Shown here piece by piece: positions 23,936 through 35,900 of a stretch of DNA of 64,000 nucleotides. The notes beneath the pieces are model-generated. The model saw only the letters and a list, made by a program, of their open reading frames with translations, was not told the DNA's origin and ran no database searches. Every line of letters starts with the position of its first letter. The first letter of the stretch is position 1. The DNA is from Asterias rubens. Lineage: Eukaryota; Echinodermata; Asteroidea; Forcipulatida; Asteriidae. The position numbers and the translations under genes were made by a program. The DNA lies in assembly GCF_902459465.1 (NCBI RefSeq), contig NC_047082.1, forward strand, positions 9,794,545 through 9,858,544, in the 5' to 3' direction.

Positions 23936-26900
23936 ATGTCAAGACATAGGAACGTGAGGGGGATGGACTATGGGGATGGTAAGTCTGATTTAATCACTCG
24001 TCAAAGTTAACGTAACGCCTTACAATTATTGCAGCAGCGCGCGCCCAGGCCATGCCAGCAGGTTGAACAGGCGCCGCCGCCCGTCATGCCCGTACGTTAC
24101 ACACACTTTACTGCGTATGAGTAAACTCGGTCCCAAGTCAACTCGGTCCCAGTCAACTCGGTCCCAAGTCAACTCGGTCCCAAGTCAACTCGGTCCCAAG
24201 TCAACTCGGTCCCAAGTCAACTCGGTCCCAAGTCAACTAGGTCCGTATGGTTGACGGGAAGTAATTGTATGTTTTAAAAAAAATAACTATTAATCATTAA
24301 TGTCCTTTGACTTTGTACATGAAACGGGATAAGTGTGCACCAATGTTCGGGTATAATAATATTCCATGCCTTCAATTGCGACCCATTTGTTTCTATATGC
24401 AACATTCACTTTTGAAAATTACCGATTGTGTTGGCCAAAAAAAAATAAATGTCTTCAAATGTCTCTGCTTTCAACCAGAGTATAGTATTGTTTTCTGTAT
24501 GGCTCTCAATAATTCATTAATTGACAAACATTAATAATTGAATCCTCTTTGATTTCTTTTCGAGTAACTTACATTTAAAATTAAATAATATAAAAACAGT
24601 ATGAATTACATCATTATTAAAAACTAAAAGAAAGGAAATTAATGTTTGATTAAATTATAAAGAAAACTTTCAAGTTAACTTATAATAATAATAAATAAGA
24701 TCCAAAATCTACTAATTAATAATAATAATAATAATAATAATAAACAAGACTTATAAAGCGCATTTTTACAAGATACAAATAAAAAACTAAAACTATATTA
24801 ATTTAAGGAAATTAATGTTTGCTCGAAAATAAATTGTCAAATAACTTGGGTTAATTGCGGTCCCTCCCGCCCTCCCTCCCGCCCGTGCAAGCTTCCCTGT
24901 CTTGGGACCGAGTTGACTTGGGACCGAGTTGACTTGGGACCGAGTTGGCTTGGGACCGAGTTGACTGGGACCGAGTTGGCTTGGGACCGAGTTGACCGGT
25001 ACCCACTTTACTAGCATATTCCTTGTTTCCTGAGCTACACACAAAGTTTGTGGAGAATTGTTGAGTTTTATCTTTCTTCATTCTTTGGTTGGACGTAGGC
25101 CTACACACACACACACACACACATGTTGGTAGTTGCGATAACGTAATTTGTAAATGTAAAGACATAATCATAATGATTCACTGGAAATTGAGGATAACTT
25201 TCCGTATGGCGCCACCATTTTTTCACTCATTTTTACAAAAAGGGATATCTCATACTCCATAGTCATTTAGACTGGGTCCCAGTCTTTGGAAAATCATATC
25301 TTTGCAGCTTGTTTATCATTGTTAATTCCTTTCATGTGCGCTATGATTTTGATTAAAGAGCACCTTGATGAAATTGTAGTTATGTTATGACATTGATTGA
25401 TTGAACTATGATATTTGTATTATTGATGAACTCCATCGTTGACTGCACGTGATTACATTGCAGATTATGAAGGCTATGATGATGTTTATGGTCACTCAGT
25501 GGAAGAAGATTATGGTGTCTCTCCATCAACAGGTATGTATGTCCAGCTAGGACCGGACTGGGCCCAATTTCATTAGAGCTACTTAAGCAGAACATTTTGC
25601 TTACTGCTTAGCAAAAATAAGCAGTTCAACACGCGGTTTTGTTTGGACGGGCGGGGTGCCCTTCCAAAATTCTCAAAATACCAAATGCGCCCGTTCAAAA
25701 ATGTAGCGCCCGGACAAAATCGTCCAGCACCTAGGCAAAATCGTCAGTGCCGGAACAAAAAAATCTTGAAAATTACTTTCGACGAACACAGCAACGTTTC
25801 AGTGCCTAGTGTCTATAAAAAATATACTACAACACATGTACAACTTTTTAAATATTATCAATGGCTATACATCCTATCAAAAGGACAAAGCAAATGTTGT
25901 GCTGAAAAAGACACAAGTATCATGACCGAGACCCGAACACACACTCTGCTGATCAGAAACACCAGAGCTTGATTCTGGTGCTCTTATCCGCTCGGCCACG
26001 ACTCGCCTCAAAATAAAGAATGGTAATATTTCTTGAAAACCATCGTTCAAGCCACCTGCTTGTTTCTCTCTACAGCTGAGCAGTTCATTTTCCATCGCAG
26101 CCTTCAGCATCACCAGCTAGCATCTTTTCTTGAAGAAGGGGAAGAGGATTTACAACAAGCTGAGGGGGATCAAACAAGAAGGGACTCTGACCAACCTCTG
26201 AACGACTCCAGGAACTTCAAGAAGCCAGAGCTCTCAGATATTGAAGAAGGTAGGATCATGCGTAGTGATTTCCATGTAAGTGCTTTTGACAGTGGATTTT
26301 TTCCCCATGTTAAGGTATAGCAAAATGCTACACAAAGTGTTCCATTTGTATTTAAAGGCAGTGGACACCAGTGGCAATTACTCAAAATAATTTTTGGCAT
26401 AAAACCGAACTTGGTAACGAGTAATGGGGAGAGGTTGGTAGTATGAAACATTGTGAGAAACGGCTCCCTCTGAAGTGCCATATTTTTCGAGAAAGAAGTA
26501 ATTTCCCACAAATTCGATTTCGAGACCTCAAGTTTAGAATTTGAGGTCTCGAAATCAAGCATCTGAAAGCACACAACTTCGTGTGACAAGGGTGTTGTTT
26601 TTTTCTTTTATAGTTATCTCGCAACTCCGACGACCAATCAAGCTCAAATTTTCACAGGTTTGTTATTTTATGCATATGTTGAGATACAGCAAGTAAGAAG
26701 ACTGGTCTTTGACATTTACCAATAGTGTCCACTGGCTTTAAAAGTCATCGTTTGCTACTTGGTCATTAGTATTCAGTGTGCAGTAAAGAAATGTTTAGTT
26801 AAAATGCAAATTTGGTCGGCAAAATTGTTCCTGGTTTTATATGAAACTTCTTATAAGGTTACTTTCTTTGTGTGTATTGATTGTTGTGTGAGGTTTGCAG

Positions 26901-29900
26901 TAACACCTTGTGTAAACCTCTCAAGGACTAATTTTGATGTGTCTGTTTTTCTTTGTGTGTGTTTTTGGTTTTACTGCGCCTTGAGTGAGTTCTTAATTGG
27001 TCTCAACATTTCAACTAGCTTGCTCTAGTCATCGTTAGGAGAGACTGATTTTTTTATTCTTGTTAATTCTGTACACAGCTCAGCTTCAGTCATGCTTGGA
27101 GGAAATCCGCAATGTAGTAGGAGATGCCATCCCTGAGCATGTCTTAGTAGAGACTGCCCTGGCGCACAAATTCAACTTTGAGAAAGCTCTGAATGCCATT
27201 CTTGATCACCAAGAGAGTGGAGGAGGCCAACAGAAGAGCAACAACAACATGGAGACTCAGACAGGTGAACAAAGCTCAAGAACTTAAAACTTTGGGGATT
27301 CGATTACTCCGTTTTTAACAGGAAATCCCTTCTTTTTTTTAACCCCACCCCCAAAAAACAAAAACAAAAATTGTCTAATTCAACTTTTTTTTTTTTTTTC
27401 AAATTCATAAGAAAACCAATAATAATGCCACACTGAGTTTAAAGGATTTGGGTACCTTTTCAAAATGTCCATAGATTTACATTAAACTTACAGGGTTTGA
27501 AGATAATGATAGTGGAAAGCTTCCCTTCAAATGTTACTTACCGAGTTGCCGTAGTTTTTGAAAAATGAGTAAAACAATGTCATAAAAAACCGTTGGTAAA
27601 TGATTAAAATAATTTTCGTCTCATGAGACGAAAATTATTTTCATGACATTGTTTTACTCAGTCCCCCAAAACTACAGCACCTCAGCACGTAATATTTTCA
27701 GGGAAGCTTTCTACTATCATTATCTTCAAACCCTGTAAGTTTAGTTTAAATCTGTTTACATTGTGTTTTTTGTCCTACAAAAGTTATATACACCCTTTAA
27801 GACAACTGGAAGATTTCTAGCAAGGGAATAACCAACACCAAAAAATTACACTATTCGAAAATATAACTGATTTGCTCCTGCATGCTTTTAACAATCATCT
27901 AATAGAAGGCCCGCTTCTTGTTTTCTTCTTTCTTTTTCTTCTTCGTCACTGTTCATCTTCTTTACCCGGTTCTGCTATGGTCTTTACCCATCTGGCATTG
28001 CTGTTGCTTGACATCCCTTGGCTATGGTAAGGTAAGGAGTTTGTGATTTTATGATATTAAGGGAAAATGAAAAAAGGGAAAATGAAAAAAAAGAAATGAA
28101 CATTAGCACCAGACCCAATGATCACTCTGATCCAGATGGGCTTTTAACTGAAAGAAATCGTAAAACTAGTCCCTCTGGTACCATGCAAGTAGGCGGTTTG
28201 GCAGATGGCTCGAAAGAAGTTCAAAAAGCCTCCTCAAATGTTTTAGTTGCCCCCTTATCCAATCTTGTTGGAGTCCGTCTTTCCCCCAGCTCTTTAAGTC
28301 GATGTAAAGCTGTAGCATCCTCAAATTTAGTCTCATCAGTGCCCCTCTCCGCTTTAGCTGCTTCCCATTTATCATCATCCCCAGCAGCAAGTGGTGCATC
28401 CCGAGGTCGGGGGCCATTGTCATTGTCCCAGTTGGCTGGTTCTCGTCTTGACGCAACTAAAGCGTCTAGAGATAGGGACGTCTTGACAGGTTCCCTAACG
28501 GGTTTATCGTTACGTGATTTATCACAGCGTTCACTTTCCTCGACTCCACCTCGACATTTCCCAGTGAAGCAGAACCTCCAGACTAATATCAATAGTAGAG
28601 GAGGCCACACTGGCGAAGAAGACCATCGAGGTATTTCTCTGTCGAGCTTAGCATCCTCGCATCTGTCATCAAACCCTCTGAATCTCAAACCATCCGGAAC
28701 ACCAGACTTTGGAAACAAAACTGATAGGTTTTCCACTCAAAGTTTAGCCTTTGACTCACGAATAGGAAGTGATTTGAAATCTATTGGACTCGGTAACCTT
28801 GTTGGAGGTTTAGGCGCCACCGTGAAGACTAAAGTGCCCGGTGCTATTAGGCCAATGGATGGGGGTTTACAGCATGGCCACCCCGGAACCGTAGCAGGAA
28901 GTTCATTCCTTACACCGGGTATGTCCATATCCAGCTTAGCCTCGTCTCACCTCACTTCGAACCTTTCAAGATCGCAAGAAAAGTCAACGCTAGGATTTGG
29001 AACAGGGGGAAGCACCGCTGGTATCTCTTTGTCTGATTTAGCCACAACGCACCTATCGTCAACCCCACCCTCACAGCTGTTTATCGGTGTGGCTTTGGAA
29101 AGTAGACACAAACACCAGTCTATGGTTTCTACGAGCCCTGCTGGGTCATCTCTTTTCAGACTAGCCACCAACCACTTGTCTCAGGCCCCTTCAACATCTA
29201 CTGCATTTGCACTTCCTAGCGTCAGGGATACACATGACAAAAGGACGACTTTGCAAAACAGTCCGGTGAAAATGGAGCAAAATACAAGTGAATGGTTCCA
29301 GACTATTTCGTCGCACCAACCTCTGTCTGGATTTGAACCCGCAAGATTTGAAGCACCTCCAGGTCTTCGCCCACTGACATATGAAACAGTGCCACCGTCT
29401 GAAGATGAACTAACACCGAGGGTACACACTCCACCTGGTTTCCAATCCAGGGAGTCTATCAAGATGGAAAGCACATCATCAGGTCTCACCACAAATATTG
29501 AAACTCAAGATACCTCAGTTATCCAAAAAATACAAGGGTTGCCGAAGTTCAAACACTCTGCAAAACAATCAAAGAGTCTCATATTTTCAAAGCCCTCGGT
29601 CTTTGCGAGGACCCTGTGTGCCGAGTACATCAACCAATCACCACAGAGGATGAAAGTTGCCTCATGCATATTAAACAAGCTACATTCCAAGCCAATCAAA
29701 CACAGGCAGTTCTCTTACCGGAGGCAGAAATCCTGGACCGAGAGTCCCGCAGATAACAAAGAGGAAGTTGTCGTGTTTGACTTTTCGACCCCTTCCCCTG
29801 ATGATGTTGTAAAACAGAGGCAATCAGGGGCGTTCGGTAGTGTACATAAGAGCAAAGGGAAGAAAAAGTAGCATAGATCTCATTGTTATTGTAATTATAA

Positions 29901-32900
29901 TAATAATAATATTAAATTTGGTTTCTACCCATACACCGATGTGTGTTAGCACTGTACCTTCCCGAGTCCTGTGAAAAAATATCACAGGCATGTTACTCGG
30001 GTGGGATTCGAACCCATGACCCCTGCAATTCTAGAGCAGTGTCTTACCAACTAGACTACCGAGGTTGCCCAGTAGCTAGAGGCAGTTTAAATAATAATAA
30101 TGACTCTTTATTCGCCTTTCCAAACAATGATCACTGCACTTCAAACTTTATTGCAGTAATTTATGCTTTAACGACTTTTATAAAATTCATCCATTTTGAA
30201 TTGGTTTCCTCAAAACAATTTATTGAAACATCCTGAAGTTATTACAATTTGACCTATGAATTCGTTGCAAATTTTTGTCTGCAAAAATTTAAGGGCTGTA
30301 AATTTGTATTTTAAAGGCAGAAGTTTGAAAAGAAATTATGATTGCATGATAAAATGATTTAATTAAGGTGCATTTAAGTTGGTAATTAAGGTGAATGCAC
30401 GGTGCTATGAATTTATAAAGCCTAAGAGAAAGACATGGTCAAAATGTGTGTTTTTTTTTGGGTTTTTTTTCAGTAAAAAACGCATGCTTACCTCCCGGTG
30501 CTTACTGTATGAAAATAACACTGTTTGAAAATCCATGGTGAACACTAAAATGGCCGCTTCTTTTCTTGCTAACCTTAGAAATACATGTATGCTCACGCCA
30601 ATTTTCATGCTATAGGTACATGTAGCACGAAAATATGCTTATCGTTAAAGCTATTGGACCCTTTCGGTAAACAGTGTTGTCCAAGGCCCACACTTTGTGT
30701 ACCACAACTTCTATATCAAACAACAAACCTGTGAAAATTTAGGCTCAATCGGTCATCGGAGTCGGGAGAAAACAACGGAAAAACCCACCCTTGTTTCCGC
30801 GCATTTCGCCGTGTCATGACATGTGTTTAAAATAAATCCGTAATTCTCGTTAACGAGAATTTACATCGTTTTGCTGTTTTCTCAAAAAGTAAAGCATTTC
30901 ATGGAATAATATTTCAAGAGAAGTCTTTCACCATTGCCTTCTGTAAACCCTGTAAGTTATTTGTAAATCTGTGAACTTTTTTTTTTTTTTTCTGAACCGA
31001 AAGGGTCCAAAAAAAAAAAAGGCTTTAAGTAGGGCTACGAAATTGGCCCCTGGTTGTCGCCATCACGCATCCTGCTCATTTCCTTCAGTGAGTTGGTTTT
31101 TTTCCTCGTGCGATTTGAAAGTGTCATTTATATATAATTGCACAGGCTGATTTGTAATTTACCATTTCTTATGAAATATTGCTATGCAAAGAAATAATGT
31201 GCTTATTCGTCTAGATTTGTCTTAATTGAATATGAAGAGCTTGTAGTGATTGATTCACTTGAATACATTTTTTTTTCATGAGGTTGATTGATTTAATTGT
31301 TTTGTTGATCAATTTATTGACTTATTGATTGATTGATTATTTATTGACTTATTGCTGGTTTTGATTTACCTTTACCCATTATTGCCTTCAGTGGTGGTCT
31401 GGGGGAAAAAAGCTTTTATTTGTCCAGATCAAACCCCAAACCATAGAAAAAGTTAATTTTGATATTATGTATTCAGCGAGCGGTTTCCCTTGAATAGCAG
31501 GGCAAAATTTTTTGTAGCATTTAATGCTACAAAAAATGTATCAGTTGCAGTTGATTTACTACTCAATATTGGCATTCAGTATGCACAAAATCTGTCAGGT
31601 TGAAACTAACATTGTGCTGTGCAAAGTTGCTGGACGAAATCAATCCCTGACATGGTCGAGGGTGAAATCTAAGACCAATACTTAAAGAAATTATTATTGA
31701 GCAAGAGACTGAGACTGGAGTCCACGCTTTAGCAGGTAAGGATTGGGGTCTTCCAACCCTGAGTAACACTTCTAAATGTGACCATGCACCACCAATAGGC
31801 TGTAAAGTTGCACTTGCACATTGCAGAGCCTATTAAATTGTTTGGGTTTTCAAGAAATCTTTGAGAAATCTGAATAAAAATATATGTGGCTTTGAGAAAT
31901 CATAACTTCGTCAAGAAAAGTCTGATTTAAAGGGGGATGGTATCATTTTGAAGCTGATTACACACTCTCTCCAATAATGCATTAATCACATAACAGTAAA
32001 AGTGTCAACTTTACAGCCCATTGGTGGTGGATGGTCACAAATGGGTGTCGACAACTTCCTACTTTTAATACGTGTTAGTTTTGCATTGGGGATATAGTAT
32101 AATTTGTATATATTACCATTACACCAAAGATGTGTTTTAAGCACTGTAAACTCGGTACTTTCCCAAGTTGTGTGAACAAATCCACAGGCAAACTCACTCG
32201 GGATTCGAAGCCACAACCTTTGCATTGCTAAAACAGATGTCTCACAACTAGACCACCGAGCTAGCCATGCATCTTGTAAATTTACTAAGTAGCAAACCGA
32301 TCAGAATAATAATAATAACAATTTCTTATAAATTATAGCGCATTTCACAATAACCATTTCAATGCGCTTTACAATAGTGTGGTCATTGGGCATATAACAT
32401 TCCAGCTCCCCGGGGAGTGTACAACCTGGGCAACCGTACCACTCCAAAGGCTTTTTCATAAACGATATAAACCTCCACCCTCGCATGTACCCATTTATAT
32501 CCCTAGGTAAAGAGAAGCAATTATAGTAAAGTATCTTGCTCAAGGACACAGGTGTCACGACCAGGAACCGAACCCACACCCCGATGACTTAACCACCAGA
32601 ACTTGAAATCGTTGCTCTTAATCACTCGGCCATGACACCCTATGTCTTGCAGGGATGAGATTGGTCAGACTTTTGGCTGAATTCAGACCTTTTATGTCGG
32701 CCTGGTGAAGAAAAATCAGACAATATTTGTTCCCACAAGTAAAGAAATCCTGTTGATTGGTCTACTTCTCTAGTGCTTTGGATACTTTTTCCAAAAGCTC
32801 CTTGAAATCTTATAACCCCCTGGGGAATACCAAACAGTAGAAAACGCATAATTTCAACATACCTTTGAGTTTGTATCCAAGTTTCAGACTTTTTCGTTAG

Positions 32901-35900
32901 TAATGAGACTCGCCCCTGGTCATGGGATGCCTTGATGCTCCCCTGATGGGTGTGTCACTGCCCCCGACTCTTTTAACCCTACCCTTCAATCACGTACAGC
33001 AGCAGCACCACCCAGGCAGCAGCAGCCTCCGTCGACCAAACCCAAACGCCCCATGCTGGGAGCCAACCCAGAAGACGACAAAGTGGCAGCCGTCACACCG
33101 GAGGTGGCCAAGATGAGCTTCCCATCCAAACAGGCCAAGAGAGGATTTGAACTGGGAGCCGTCCCAAGTGGAGATGTACGGAGAAAGAGTGCTTCACTAA
33201 GGCCTAAGCCAATGTCAGAGTGTATGGATGACATTTCGGATTTGCAAGTCAGAAGGTAGTTTTAAACACAATATCCTCTCACTTTAACGAAATGTTTGGA
33301 CGATTTTTCTTTATATATTTTTTTTTAATTACCTAACTTGTTATGTGTAGAAATGTTAGTAAAGAACTTGTTTGGGTGGTTCTTATCTTAAAGCAATCGC
33401 TCAATTCTGTGACATGTCGGTCGAAAAGTAAATTTTAGATGATTGACTGTTAAAATTCCAAATGCCTGAATTTTACTCTTTGTTTTTCTACAATTTTGGG
33501 GTTTTGCAGGACAAAATGTAGATGCTCTTTCTTACATGTAACAAACTCATCTCGGTTATAAAAAAAACCCATAAAATTACAAATCAATGGGAGACTTTCT
33601 GGGACGATAGAGGGCAGCAGACTTACCGGGTAAATCCATTGTTCTCAGAATTATGCGCATGTTCAGAACTACGTAAACAATGGAAATTTACCCGGTATGT
33701 CTGCTGCCACCTAGTGTTGGAAAGTCTCCCATTGGTCATCAAAAAAGCAAGATAACAATGAAAGAATTTCATTTGTGTGTTTTTCTCATACTTGAGAAAT
33801 CACCTCTCTCAAAAACTATGTTACTTCAGAGGGAGCTGTTTCTCTCACCATGTTTTATACTAACAATTATTTTGAGTAGTTGCCAATCGTGTCCAGTGCC
33901 TTAAATAGTTGTTTGCATTAACGGGACTATTTTCTTGCAGTGAACACCAAGGAAAGCTTCCAACAGTTATGAGTGCCCCGGATCTGACGGCGATGGTTGG
34001 GTCAACATTTGCTCCTCCAGGGCTTCCTGTAATCCCTCAGAGAAAAGAGTCCAGAACCTCCAAGATAGGGGTAAGTCTTGGAATACATTTGTCTAACCCG
34101 CATCCCTAGATAAGACATATCTGATAACCAAATTGAATTGAATTGAATTGAATGGTTTATTCGTCAAGTATATAAAAATACATGAAATTTACAATCCTAG
34201 ATAATAGACATCTGAGCAGAATACAGGAACAATACATTTTTCTAACCCTCATCCCTCGATACGTCATGCCTGATAATTTTTAATTTTGCAGATAATAGAC
34301 ATCTCCACATAATACAGGAACAATACATTTTTCTAACCCTATCCCTGGATAAGACATGTCTGATGAAAATAATAATAATAATTGGTTTTGTAAAGCACTT
34401 AATAAAACCAATTATTATTATTATTTTCATCGTCTCAAAGTGCCTCAATTATTATTATTATTTTCATCGTCTCAAAGCGCCTCCAACATTAGTACTCCTG
34501 GTCACTGGGCCATTTAATTCTTTCTTTAAACCATCTCAGCTCCCTGGGAAGTTGCCTATACAGTTTGTGTTGGCAAATATGTAGCGCACTAACTTGACTA
34601 AGCTAAATCAATCACAAGAACCATCTCTGTCCTCACAGGTACCCGCTTACCCCTGGGTGAAGAGAAGCAATTATAGTTTTAAAGCGTCTTGCTCAAGGAG
34701 ACAGGTGTCATGGCCGGGATTTGAACCCACACTCTGCTAAACTATGATTATTGTACTTTTTGCAGACAATAGACATCTCTGCAGAATATAGGAAGAGGCA
34801 GGAGGGAAAACAGCTCATCAACTTGGTTGTGATTGGTCACGTAGATGCCGGTAAATCAACATTAATGGGTCATCTCTTGTATCTGATTGGTCAGGTGAGT
34901 CTGTCTCCTTGTAGACCACAATCCCGGCCATATCTCGTTGGGCCTCCCTGCCCCCTTTCAATGTTGGTTCTGATTGCATGGGGCCAATTTCATAGAGCTG
35001 CTTAAGCAAAAAATTTGCTTAAGCACGAAAATAGCTCGCTTGATTTACACATGCTACTGGCCAACATTTCATGCCATATACATTGCTTGTGACTGGTATT
35101 TAGCTGTTCTTTACTTAGCATAACAATTAAGTTGAGTCTTGGCCGGTAATCTGATTTTACAAAGCAAGGATTTTTTTGCTTAAGCAAAATTTTGTGCTTA
35201 AGCAGCTCTATGAAATTGGGCCATGGTCTTTTGCCTTGAGCGGGGAGATGGGGGCAAGGGGAGAGAATGATTATTGTTAGTGGGAAGTGGACAGGGAATG
35301 GTTGGGATTGGCATTTTGGCCGGGATTGCAGTATTAGGCTGTGTACGAAACGGCGACTTCAGCTACAGCTACGGCTATATCAGATATTGTCTTGTACTTT
35401 GTTTTGTATTGTACTGTTTTGGCAATCAAAATAATATCAGTAATAATAATAATGTTTTCTCAATTCCTCCCTATCATACAGGTGAACCAGAGACAGATGC
35501 ACAAGTATGAGCAAGAATCCAAGAAACAAGGCAAGGCATCATTTGCATATGCCTGGGTGCTGGATGAGACGGGTGAAGAAAGACAGAGGTATGAACATAG
35601 TCTTTAAAAAAAGTTATCATTATATGTGATGCGAGCCGTCAAAATGAGTCGTTTGTTGACACCGAAAAAATTAATGGGAAACGGTGTTTTGTGACTATAT
35701 GTGCTACAGATTGTTTCACTTTGCTTCAAGTTTGTGTTTAGTGCAGTGTATAAAACAGACGTTATGATGAGCAAGAAATGGTTGAATGCGATTGAGACCG
35801 GTTCATGCCACTTCAAACAAGTTCAATTCCCCCAGACAACTGCAAAACAAATCATATATCCATGACAGAAGATCCAAAATCAGAGAAGCCATGCAGAATC

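Noticed and set aside
24063-25171. Frames with repeating [13 protein letters not shown]
   Set aside because: They are produced by the inverted 16-bp arrays and end outside them at once.
28051-29871. The large frame as an independent gene or retrocopy inside HBS1L
   Set aside because: Its C-terminal motif matches the known HBS1L variant 3 end, its phase matches exon 4, and it lacks its own promoter features, so an alternative last exon explains it better.
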